From a virus: a DNA stretch of 22,337 bases. The DNA is taken from positions 1 through 22,337 of the IMG/VR virus record IMGVR_UViG_3300008339_006872; one strand, given 5' to 3'. The stretch's first letter is position 1, and each line of letters starts with the position of its first letter. Below the pieces are notes generated by a model. That model did no database searches, was not told the DNA's origin, and was given only the letters and a program-made list of their open reading frames with translations. This document shows, one piece after another, positions 1 to 6,175 of this stretch. The translations under genes and the position numbers were made by a program.

Positions 1-2
1 CA

Positions 3-1805
3 ACTACTGGTTTAATAACATATAGTGATGGAACTACAGAAACTTATCAACTTCAACACAATGTTAGTTCAGAATATACAAACTATGTACATACAGAAAC
101 ATTTACAGCCCCTGCAGGAAAAACCATATCAACAATTACAGTTCCAACAGACTATGATTATTTTGCAATTGATAATGTTTCTGCTACAAGCACAACTACC
201 ACACAAACAACTGTTACAGAAGATTTTCAAGTAAGATGGCAAGGTCTGTGGACACCTCAGTATACTGGAACACAGTACATCACAGCATCAGCAGATGATG
301 GTACTAGACTATATCTTGATGGAGAACTAGTTATTAATGACTGGTTTGATAAAGGTGGGGGAGGTTCTACCGCTGATGTGCAGACCGTTGCTGGAGTTTC
401 TAAGACTTTAGATTTTTGGTTTTATGAAAATGGTGGTGGAGCAGGGGTAAGCCTTCTTAGATATACTGATAATCTGGGATGGGCAGTTATACCTGGTTCT
501 GAGTTTTCAACATCTACAGCAACACCACAACAAATTCAGGCTCTTAATACAGCACAAACAAACCTTCAGGTTGCACAAGCCACACTAGATATTTTAGAAT
601 CAGATCTTGAGACAGCAGAAGAAGATCTTATTGAAGCAGAAGAAAATTTAGAAGATGCTCAAGATGAATTAAACTCAGCAATAATTGCAGTAACAAATGC
701 GGTATCTTCAATGAACACAAATGTAACAGCAGCACAAACTTTAGTAGTAGAAACTCTTGCTGCAGAAGAAGCAGAGAGAGCACGAATCGCTGAAGAGGCA
801 AGATTAGCAGAGATTGCTAGACAGGCAGCAGAGGCTGCAGAAGCAGCCAGAATTGCTGCAGAACAAGCATATGCTGCAGAACAAGCAAGGGTAGCAGCAG
901 AGCAAGCAAGAATTGCAGCAGAGGCTGCAGCGGCTAAGGCTGAAGCAGATCGTATAGCAGCAGAACAGGCTGCAGCACAAGCAGAAGCGGAAGCACAAAA
1001 GGCTGAAGCAGATAGAATTGCTGCAGAAGAAGCAGCAGCACAAGCACAAGCCGAAGCAGAAGCCAAGGCAGAGGCAGAGGCTAAAGCAGAGGCTGAAAGA
1101 TTAGAGGCTGAAGCAGAGGCTGCTAGACAGGCTGAAGAAGAGGCTAAAGCAGAAGCGGAAAGATTAGAAGCGGAAGCAGAGGCTGCTAAAGAAGCAGAAG
1201 AAAAAGCCAAAGAAGAAGCAGAAGCCAAAGAAAAAGAATTAGAAGAGGCAAAGGCTGAAGAAGAGGCAGCACAAGAAAAAGAAGAAGAGTTAAAAGAAAT
1301 ACTTGAAGATGCAAAAGATGGAAAAGAATTAACAGAAGAACAAAAAGAAGTTGTCGTTGAAGCATTATTAGAAGACCTTAAGCCTGGAGAATCAATTTCA
1401 GCAGCAGAAATTAAAGCATCTGGAGTCTCATATGCAGACCTTCCACCAGAAACACCAGTTGAACTTCGCACTGATGAAAATGGTAATGCTCTTGTAATTA
1501 CCGCTGCAGTTGCAGCAAACATTGAATTAGTTCAAGACCCAGGGGCATTGCTGGAAGCAGCATTTACAGATCCAGGGGCAGCACTAGCAGCACTTGGAAG
1601 TATTGGTGCAGATATGACTGAAGAAGAAAGAGAAGAAGCAACAGAAATGGTTGTTGCAACAGTTGTAGCAGCAGGAGCAGCAATTAATGCAGCAGCAGTT
1701 GCAGCAGGTGGAGCAACTGGGGGAAGCACGGGTGGAGGAAGTTCTGGTGGAGGTGGTGCTTCAGGTGCTAATTCACCAGGTTCAAGAGGAGGAAGAAAAT
1801 GGTAA
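3..1805 (+). CDS. PA14-domain / long coiled-coil fibre or adhesin protein (5' end outside window)
   Basis: The frame is open from the first bases of the window, so the gene starts upstream; 600 residues are visible. Visible residues about 71-168 look like a PA14 domain: 'SADDGTRLYLDGELVIND' is the usual core of this calcium-stabilised carbohydrate-binding fold, and 'WAVIPGSEF' resembles the usual final strand. Residues about 178-450 are a very Ala/Glu/Lys/Arg-rich helix (TolA-like coiled coil) with 21-residue internal repeats. A short mixed region follows, then a Gly/Ser-rich tail ending GRKW. In phages PA14 is found in tail fibre and baseplate adhesins, so host-surface glycan binding is likely but inferred. 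The next gene starts inside its stop codon region. A GTG at 378 would split the PA14 domain and is not a sensible start. The domain call is firm; the virion role is not. Confidence 0.8.
   Translation, partial: TTGLITYSDGTTETYQLQHNVSSEYTNYVHTETFTAPAGKTISTITVPTDYDYFAIDNVSATSTTTTQTTVTEDFQVRWQGLWTPQYTGTQYITASADDGTRLYLDGELVINDWFDKGGGGSTADVQTVAGVSKTLDFWFYENGGGAGVSLLRYTDNLGWAVIPGSEFSTSTATPQQIQALNTAQTNLQVAQATLDILESDLETAEEDLIEAEENLEDAQDELNSAIIAVTNAVSSMNTNVTAAQTLVVETLAAEEAERARIAEEARLAEIARQAAEAAEAARIAAEQAYAAEQARVAAEQARIAAEAAAAKAEADRIAAEQAAAQAEAEAQKAEADRIAAEEAAAQAQAEAEAKAEAEAKAEAERLEAEAEAARQAEEEAKAEAERLEAEAEAAKEAEEKAKEEAEAKEKELEEAKAEEEAAQEKEEELKEILEDAKDGKELTEEQKEVVVEALLEDLKPGESISAAEIKASGVSYADLPPETPVELRTDENGNALVITAAVAANIELVQDPGALLEAAFTDPGAALAALGSIGADMTEEEREEATEMVVATVVAAGAAINAAAVAAGGATGGSTGGGSSGGGGASGANSPGSRGGRKW
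936..1061 (+). repeat. Tandem 63-bp coding repeat (two 21-residue units)
   Basis: Two adjacent in-frame units (936-998 and 999-1061) encode near-identical 21-residue peptides beginning KAEADRIAAE. Twenty-one residues is three heptads, so the repeat lengthens the coiled coil without changing its register. The DNA copies have diverged at third positions. Confidence 0.7.
1083..1208 (+). repeat. Tandem 63-bp coding repeat (two 21-residue units, second type)
   Basis: Units 1083-1145 and 1146-1208 encode peptides beginning KAEAERLEAEAEAA. They have the same 63-bp period as the pair at 936-1061 and probably arose from the same kind of duplication within the coiled-coil gene. Confidence 0.7.
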
Positions 1806-1981
1806 GAGTAATAAAAAATATAATAAAAGATCTAATTGATCAGGCATGGACTCTTCTTGGAATGTTTATTGCCTGGGTTGTATTAGATGGTAGTGCAAAA
1901 ACGGTAGTTGGATATGGAATCGTAGCAACTACCGCACTTTGGATTTTAACTAGTCCAATTAGAAATAAGGAGGAAGAATAA
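1799..1981 (+). CDS. Small membrane protein, holin candidate
   Basis: This 60-residue protein starts at an ATG lying across the stop codon of the fibre gene (ATGGTAA), so translation is probably coupled. It has an amphipathic N-terminus followed by two hydrophobic stretches at about residues 16-29 and 36-50, separated by a short DGSAKT turn, and a charged tail ending RNKEEE. Two short membrane segments with a charged C-terminus is a common holin layout, and a second membrane gene follows at once. The nearest recognisable endolysin is 3.4 kb downstream with its own promoter, so the lysis role is inferred from shape and position only. Confidence 0.6.
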   Translation: MVRVIKNIIKDLIDQAWTLLGMFIAWVVLDGSAKTVVGYGIVATTALWILTSPIRNKEEE

Positions 1982-2292
1982 TGGCAAGAAAAAAAGAAGT
2001 AGACCTAACAGTTGTTGATCCTACCACAGGAGAAGAAGTTCTTGGTTCATCAGCAGTAACAAATCTTTGGAATATTTTTCTGAGAATTGTTGCAGTATTT
2101 GCAGCATCAGGACTATCAGTCATTGGTGCAGGTGCAGTGGTTGGTATTTCTACAGTTACAGCAGTAACAATGGCGGGATTGCTAGGAGTAGCAACTGTCG
2201 TTGAAAGACTAGCAAGATCATTCCTAGATGATGGAAAATTAAGTGCTGCAGAAATCAATGCTGCATTTTCTAAAGTAGATAAGCAGTCATAA
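1981..2292 (+). CDS. Membrane protein with EF-hand-like tail, holin-like candidate
   Basis: The ATG overlaps the previous stop (TAATG), and a GGAGG ribosome site lies just upstream inside the preceding gene. The 103-residue product has a polar N-terminus (MARKKEVDLTVVDPTTGEE) and a hydrophobic region at about residues 28-72, enough for two membrane passes. Its soluble tail contains LDDGKLSAAEINAAF, which resembles an EF-hand-like or dockerin-like loop. Such proteins lie next to tail and lysis genes in actinophages. A holin or anti-holin role is possible; calcium binding is a guess from one motif. Confidence 0.6.
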   Translation: MARKKEVDLTVVDPTTGEEVLGSSAVTNLWNIFLRIVAVFAASGLSVIGAGAVVGISTVTAVTMAGLLGVATVVERLARSFLDDGKLSAAEINAAFSKVDKQS

Positions 2293-2302
2293 TATAAACT
2301 CT

Positions 2303-2331
2303 TTGACAACCCCTTTTAAAACTGATATACT
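2303..2331 (+). promoter_or_regulatory. Sigma-70-type promoter (TTGACA-17-TATACT)
   Basis: TTGACA at 2303-2308 and TATACT at 2326-2331 are separated by 17 bases, in the gap between two genes. Predicted transcription starts near 2338, about 22 bases before the next ATG, and an AGAGGGG ribosome site lies in the leader. Confidence 0.8.
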
Positions 2332-2359
2332 TTAAATATAAAAGTTTTAAGAGGGGTTT

Positions 2360-3109
2360 ATGAGTAAAAAAAACACAATTACTGTTTACTGGGCACCAGT
2401 CTTTGAGCCTGAACTAATAAATGAAGAAGACATTAAGTCCTTTTACTTAAAGCCAGAAACCTTAATGTATGAATTAGCAAAAGATAAAAGTAAAGATATG
2501 GGTCAAAATGGTCATTTTTTTACCTGCCCTGCTTCAAGTAATTATTTTAAAAATACCCATGTGTTTAAAAGTCCAGTTAGCATAAATTATTTTTATGATT
2601 TTACTGATGAAAAAAATCCAATTATTAATTCAGTTTTAGACAAACAGCCACAACTTCAGTTAATGAGACCTCCAACACTAAAGAATAAGCCAGTTCTTTT
2701 TCTTAAAATGGGGTTTATATTTTTTTCTGAAGAAACAATAGATTTAACTTTTACTCCTCCATTTTTAACAGAACCCAAATACACAAAATTTGGAACTGTT
2801 ATTTCAGGATCCTTTGATGTTTCAAAATGGTTTAGGCCTTATACCCTTGAGGTACAAATGTGGAAGCCAAAAGGAAACTTAGTTATTGAAAAAAATGAAC
2901 CACTGTTTTATCTTACAACAGAAACAAACAAAAGTATTGATTTAATTGGATTTAAATTAAATGATAGATTATTTAAATATATGGCAGACTGTGTTTCCGC
3001 ACCAGAATGGCAAGGAAAAAATCTTCCTTTGTCGGATCGCTATGAGGTTTTTAAAAAATTAAAGATGGATAAGTTAATATTATCTGAAATAAAAAATAAT
3101 TTGATATAG
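2360..3109 (+). CDS. Phage protein, divergent member of the DUF6065-like family
   Basis: The function of this 249-residue protein is not known. Its overall plan matches the proteins at 12943-13674 and 20334-21029: a 'C-P-x(n)' patch near residue 56, a central beta-rich region, then a segment running GTVISGSFDVSKW through VIEKNEPLFYLT. That segment lines up with GVIDTDTW...GVIPAGTPIIQF and GVLEGGYV...GVIHQGTPIAQL in the other two. The N-terminal half is much more divergent. The DUF6065 name is from memory and should be treated as tentative. The gene has its own consensus promoter and ribosome site and is monocistronic, since another promoter follows. Confidence 0.55.
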   Translation: MSKKNTITVYWAPVFEPELINEEDIKSFYLKPETLMYELAKDKSKDMGQNGHFFTCPASSNYFKNTHVFKSPVSINYFYDFTDEKNPIINSVLDKQPQLQLMRPPTLKNKPVLFLKMGFIFFSEETIDLTFTPPFLTEPKYTKFGTVISGSFDVSKWFRPYTLEVQMWKPKGNLVIEKNEPLFYLTTETNKSIDLIGFKLNDRLFKYMADCVSAPEWQGKNLPLSDRYEVFKKLKMDKLILSEIKNNLI

Positions 3110-3138
3110 TTGAATTTGTCAGTTCAATGATGTATAAT
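3110..3138 (+). promoter_or_regulatory. Promoter (TTGAAT-17-TATAAT) with a small inverted repeat over the -35
   Basis: TTGAAT at 3110-3115 and TATAAT at 3133-3138 are 17 bases apart in the short gap before the Ntn-hydrolase gene. TTGAA (3110-3114) and TTCAA (3123-3127) form a 5-bp inverted repeat spanning the -35, which could be a repressor site but is short enough to be chance. Confidence 0.75.
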
Positions 3139-3159
3139 TGATGTAAGAGGGGTGGAGCA

Positions 3160-3690
3160 ATGACTTGTATTGCAGTTGTTCGTGATGAAATAAATAATAA
3201 GGTTTACATGGCTGGTGATCGTGGTGCATCTGACGATGGAACAATTTTAGCATTGTCTAGTCCAAAAGTTTGGAAACTAGGACCTTATTTAATTGGTTAT
3301 GCAGGCGCTATGGATGGTGAGCGTATTCGTTATAATTTTAATCCTTATGTTCCAGACATTAAAGACACTGACAAATTTATGCAAACTAAATTTATAAAAC
3401 AACTTAAAAATTTTTATAATGATTTTTGGGTAGATACATCTAAAGATGGAGACCTTGGTTTAATTATTGCAGTTCGTGGAAATATATATGAGCATAGTTC
3501 TGCAGATATGTCTTTATCTAAATATACCTTGCCGTATTTGGCTATGGGTTCAGGTGCAGAATATGCCTATGGATATTTAAATGCTACAGAAAAAACAAAA
3601 GATGCAAGAAAACGAGTAGTGGGCGCTGTAAATTCAGCAATTAAATTTAGCCCATCATGCATGGGTCCAGTTGACGTTGTGAGTGTTTAG
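3160..3690 (+). CDS. HslV/proteasome-like Ntn-hydrolase (putative threonine peptidase)
   Basis: The N-terminus reads M-TCIAVVRD, so removal of Met would expose Thr2 as the nucleophile, as in HslV and proteasome beta subunits. The next strand ends in AGDR with Asp20. Lys36 in SPKVWKLG follows 16 residues later, the same spacing as Asp17-Lys33 of HslV. GYAGAMDGERI then matches the 'GFAG..' segment. At 176 residues it is HslV-sized. No HslU-like ATPase is in the window, so the substrate and any unfoldase partner are unknown. It has its own promoter and an AAGAGGGGTGGAG ribosome site, and lies next to a secreted protease and Hsp20. The fold call is good; peptidase activity is inferred. Confidence 0.75.
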   Translation: MTCIAVVRDEINNKVYMAGDRGASDDGTILALSSPKVWKLGPYLIGYAGAMDGERIRYNFNPYVPDIKDTDKFMQTKFIKQLKNFYNDFWVDTSKDGDLGLIIAVRGNIYEHSSADMSLSKYTLPYLAMGSGAEYAYGYLNATEKTKDARKRVVGAVNSAIKFSPSCMGPVDVVSV

Positions 3691-3699
3691 GGGTATACT
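3671..3699 (+). promoter_or_regulatory. Promoter (TTGACG-17-TATACT) placed for leaderless transcription
   Basis: TTGACG at 3671-3676, inside the 3' end of the Ntn-hydrolase gene, and TATACT at 3694-3699 are 17 bases apart. Six bases later comes the ATG at 3706, where a transcript would be expected to begin, so the mRNA may lack a leader. Confidence 0.7.
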
Positions 3700-3705
3700 T
3701 ATAAT

Positions 3706-3912
3706 ATGAATCATTCACACGAAGAAGATTTATCTCCAGAAGAACAAGAGTTTGGTATCTGGCTTGAAAACGGTATTGAAAGAGGTTGGGTAACACCGCC
3801 ATACTGCAATACTCATGATGGTGGATACGAATACATGGGGGAAGAAGAGCAAGAGGAATGGGAAGCAGGTGGCGACCCATGCCAACATGTCGTCAGATTG
3901 ATGATATCGTAA
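3706..3912 (+). CDS. Small acidic protein, probably leaderless
   Basis: The 68-residue product is strongly acidic (many Glu and Asp) and has Cys/His residues (YCNTHDGG, DPCQHV) that could bind a metal. I do not recognise a named family. No ribosome site can precede the ATG in the predicted transcript, because the -10 box ends only six bases upstream. The secreted protease gene follows after 18 bases and has its own AAAAGGAA ribosome site, so the two may be co-transcribed. Confidence 0.65.
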   Translation: MNHSHEEDLSPEEQEFGIWLENGIERGWVTPPYCNTHDGGYEYMGEEEQEEWEAGGDPCQHVVRLMIS

Positions 3913-3930
3913 AAACAGAAAAGGAATAAA

Positions 3931-4800
3931 ATGAAAAAGGTAGTGGGACTATTAGCAGTAATGCTTGGCTTTGTTGTAATTCAACCAGTTCAGGCAGCAC
4001 CAACAGATACAATTGCAATTATTGATACAGCGATTGATTCTTCAAAAAATGCAAATGTAGTTTATGAAGTTTGCTTTACACTAAAGACATGTCCAAATGG
4101 AACTTCTTTTCAAGAAGGAAAAGGTTCTGCTATGGTTAATGACTGGAAGGTAAAGGGCATTGATCACGGCTTCAATGTTTCACAGGCAGCAGTATTGGCA
4201 AATCCTTCTGTAAAGATTGTATTTATCCGTATTTCTGACATTAACGTTTATCCTACATTTAGTGCTATGCACAATGATGGAAGATCTTTGTCACGTGCAA
4301 TTGAGTGGGTATCAAATAATGCTGCAAAGTTTAACATTAAGGCAGTTTCAATTAGCCAGTCAAGAGTTAACTTCACTGCTGGAACTTGTCCAAAAGATTT
4401 AGTTTTTGAGTCAGCAGTAAAGAATCTTAATGCTCAAAACGTTGCAACATTTGTTGCTACAGGAAATGATTCAAGAAAGAATCAAGTAGGTTTTCCTGCA
4501 TGTGTTGATGGAGTTGTAGGTGTTGGAGCACTTCGTCCAACTGTATCAACTAGACCTTACCCTGAGTCATCCTATACAGCATTGGCAAACTATACAAATG
4601 TTGGTCCTGGACTAGACTTGGTTGCTAGAGGAGATGCAGATGTAAAGGCATATGGTGGATGGGATATTACAGTCACAGGAACATCAATTGCTACTCCAAT
4701 TGCAGCATCCCTTGCTGTTGCAAAAAATGATTCAACAAATTGGAATGTGTTTATTTCTAGTTTGCCAAAGTCAGCGAATTACCAGTACATTTCAAAGTAG
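3931..4800 (+). CDS. Secreted subtilisin-like serine protease (S8 family)
   Basis: Residues 1 to about 22 form a signal peptide (KK, a hydrophobic core, then VQAAP cleavage). The subtilase triad is visible: Asp32 in IAIIDTAID, His79 in DHGFNVSQA and Ser252 in VTGTSIATP, with Asn179 of ATGND as the likely oxyanion residue. At 289 residues it is a minimal S8 catalytic domain with no obvious propeptide or C-terminal domain. Four or more Cys residues suggest disulfides outside the cytoplasm. The DHG motif replaces the usual HGTH, so it is a divergent member. It sits between the Ntn hydrolase and Hsp20. Possible roles are cleaving host envelope proteins or processing virion parts; the sequence does not decide. 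Confidence 0.85.
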   Translation: MKKVVGLLAVMLGFVVIQPVQAAPTDTIAIIDTAIDSSKNANVVYEVCFTLKTCPNGTSFQEGKGSAMVNDWKVKGIDHGFNVSQAAVLANPSVKIVFIRISDINVYPTFSAMHNDGRSLSRAIEWVSNNAAKFNIKAVSISQSRVNFTAGTCPKDLVFESAVKNLNAQNVATFVATGNDSRKNQVGFPACVDGVVGVGALRPTVSTRPYPESSYTALANYTNVGPGLDLVARGDADVKAYGGWDITVTGTSIATPIAASLAVAKNDSTNWNVFISSLPKSANYQYISK

Positions 4801-4808
4801 TGTATAAT
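4779..4808 (+). promoter_or_regulatory. Putative promoter (TTACCA-18-TATAAT) for hsp20
   Basis: A perfect TATAAT lies at 4803-4808, straight after the protease stop codon. The best -35 is a weak TTACCA at 4779-4784. Transcription would start near 4815, at the left arm of a 9-bp hairpin. Confidence 0.6.
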
Positions 4809-4811
4809 AGG

Positions 4812-4840
4812 TAGTGCACCTGCCAAATGGGGGTGCACTA
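4812..4840 (+). promoter_or_regulatory. Perfect 9-bp inverted repeat in the hsp20 leader
   Basis: TAGTGCACC (4812-4820) and GGTGCACTA (4832-4840) pair perfectly around an 11-base loop, between the -10 box and the ribosome site (GAAAGGGG, 4853-4860). There is no T-run, so it is not an intrinsic terminator. It could be an operator at the transcription start or an mRNA leader structure. The Shine-Dalgarno lies outside the stem, which argues against a simple RNA thermometer. Confidence 0.65.
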
Positions 4841-4867
4841 ACTTATTCGCTTGAAAGGGGAATAAAA

Positions 4868-5296
4868 ATGGTAACACAATTCGCAATGGATCTATTTAAT
4901 GATCCTTTTTTTATTGGCTTTAACAGAGAGTTAGGCCGTCTTAACAATGCACATAAGATCAATTCACAGTCATACCCTCCATATGATCTTCTAAAACTAG
5001 ATGAAGATACATACAGGCTATCTATTGCGGTAGCAGGGTTTGGCAAAGATAATATTGATGTGTCAGTGGACAATGGAACACTTATTATTAAGGGTGAAAT
5101 TGTTGAAGTAACAGATGCTGAGATTGTTCACAAGGGAATTGCTGGTCGTAAGTTCACACGATCTTTTGCTCTTGGTGAATATATGGAAGTAACTGGGGCA
5201 GAAATGAAGGATGGTATGCTACATATTAATGTAGATCGTATTGTTCCTGAAGAAAAGAAGCCAAAAACTATTGATATCAAAGTTGCTAAAAAGTAA
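4868..5296 (+). CDS. Hsp20/IbpA-type small heat-shock protein
   Basis: The chosen ATG follows a strong GAAAGGGG site by seven bases and gives 142 residues. A longer frame from a GTG at 4814 would start at the transcription start and run through the hairpin, so it is rejected. The alpha-crystallin domain spans about residues 35-135: YPPYDLLKLDEDTYRLSIA, then VAGFGKDNIDV, then the IbpA-class GIAGRKFTRSF, then MKDGMLHINVDRIVPEE. Such ATP-independent holdases bind unfolding proteins. Hsp20 genes are known in phages such as cyanomyoviruses, where a role in protecting folding or assembly is proposed. The gene is monocistronic, with its own promoter and the endolysin promoter following. Confidence 0.9.
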   Translation: MVTQFAMDLFNDPFFIGFNRELGRLNNAHKINSQSYPPYDLLKLDEDTYRLSIAVAGFGKDNIDVSVDNGTLIIKGEIVEVTDAEIVHKGIAGRKFTRSFALGEYMEVTGAEMKDGMLHINVDRIVPEEKKPKTIDIKVAKK

Positions 5297-5311
5297 TCTT
5301 TAGGATATAAT
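5283..5311 (+). promoter_or_regulatory. Promoter (TTGCTA-17-TATAAT) for the endolysin
   Basis: TATAAT at 5306-5311 is preceded 17 bases upstream by TTGCTA (5283-5288, inside the end of hsp20). The predicted start near 5318 leaves a leader of about 70 bases before the endolysin ATG. Confidence 0.65.
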
Positions 5312-5322
5312 AGTAATACAGA

Positions 5323-5341
5323 ATCAATAAATTTTATTGAT
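5323..5341 (+). promoter_or_regulatory. Perfect 8-bp hairpin in the endolysin leader
   Basis: ATCAATAA (5323-5330) and TTATTGAT (5334-5341) pair around a 3-base loop right after the predicted transcription start. The position matches the hairpin in the hsp20 leader, but the sequence differs. There is no T-run after it. An operator or an mRNA-stabilising 5' hairpin are both possible. Confidence 0.55.
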
Positions 5342-5390
5342 ACAGCCTGGGTACGCTGATAAAACTGCCCATTTACTTGATGGAGGAATA

Positions 5391-6173
5391 ATGGCAGTAA
5401 AAGGTTCGGTAGAGGCAATCATTGAGGTTGCAAAGAAAGAAATTGGAACTATTGAAGGTCCAAAAGATAACGAAACAAAGTATGGCGCATGGATGAAAGT
5501 AAACTTCCAACCTTGGTGTCAGTCATTTGTTTCTTGGTGTGCAATGACAGCAGGGGTTGCAAAGTTCCCTAAGTCAGCATCAACAGTTGCAGCATCAGAT
5601 CAGTTTAAGAAAGAAGGTCGTTGGGCAGATGCTCGTAATGACGATCCAACTCCAGGAGACTGGATTTATTTTGATTTTCCAGAAGATGGCGTAAATCGTA
5701 TTTCACACGTAGGTCTTTGCATTAAGAACAATGGCGATGGAACTATCCAAGTTATTGAGGGAAACACTTCAGGAACTGCTAAGGGAGACCAACGCAATGG
5801 AGGAATGTGTGTTGAAAAGACTCGTGGTTATGTAAAGGATAATAAGAAGAAGTTGATGAATGCAGTTGTTGGTTGGGGTCGTCCAGTTTATGCTGGTGAA
5901 GAAAATGCACCATTGCTTTCAAAGCGTGATGCAGCACCTGCAGCAGCAACAACTTCTCCCGCAAAAAAGGCAGCACCTGCAGCATTTAAAACATTAAAGG
6001 TGGGATCAAAGGGGCAAGCAGTTAAGAATGTTCAAACACTTCTTGGTCTTAAGGCAGATGGTGATTTTGGTCCAGGTACCGAAAAGGCTGTCAAAGCATT
6101 TCAAGCATCTAATAAGTTAAAGGTTGATGGCATTGTAGATGTTATTACTTTTAAGGCATTAAAGGCTAAGTAA
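5391..6173 (+). CDS. Endolysin: CHAP amidase/endopeptidase with peptidoglycan-binding domain
   Basis: The ATG is chosen because a GGAGG site lies five bases before it; a frame open from 5337 has no such site. The 260-residue protein has an N-terminal CHAP domain with likely catalytic Cys43 (PWCQSF), His106 (RISHVGLC) and Glu123/Asn125 (VIEGN). An Ala/Pro-rich linker follows at about 180-198, then a PG_binding_1 domain at about 201-258 (LKVGSKGQAVKNVQ, DGDFGPGT, VKAFQ). This is a standard layout for a phage lysin that cuts peptide bonds in peptidoglycan. There is no signal peptide, so release would need a holin. It has its own promoter and leader. Confidence 0.9.
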   Translation: MAVKGSVEAIIEVAKKEIGTIEGPKDNETKYGAWMKVNFQPWCQSFVSWCAMTAGVAKFPKSASTVAASDQFKKEGRWADARNDDPTPGDWIYFDFPEDGVNRISHVGLCIKNNGDGTIQVIEGNTSGTAKGDQRNGGMCVEKTRGYVKDNKKKLMNAVVGWGRPVYAGEENAPLLSKRDAAPAAATTSPAKKAAPAAFKTLKVGSKGQAVKNVQTLLGLKADGDFGPGTEKAVKAFQASNKLKVDGIVDVITFKALKAK

Positions 6174-6175
6174 GT

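Noticed and set aside
659-1729. Long minus-strand open frames opposite the coiled-coil gene (659-1522, 804-1049, 1532-1729)
   Set aside because: They mirror Ala/Glu-rich codons (GCA, GAA) that give Ser, Cys and Phe on the other strand and rarely produce stops. They are low-complexity and lack ribosome sites.
4812-4840. Intrinsic terminator after the protease gene
   Set aside because: The stem is good, but no T-run follows on either strand and a TATAAT lies directly before it, so a leader or operator element fits better.
4814-4867. N-terminal extension of Hsp20 from a GTG
   Set aside because: It begins at the predicted transcription start, passes through the leader hairpin and has no ribosome site, whereas ATG 4868 has GAAAGGGG in place.
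5337-5390. N-terminal extension of the endolysin
   Set aside because: The extension has no ribosome site and lies in the leader; the GGAGG just before 5391 fixes the start.
5337-5390. Riboswitch in the endolysin leader
   Set aside because: Beyond the simple 8-bp hairpin there is only a 4-bp stem (CAGC/GCTG); no known aptamer pattern is visible.
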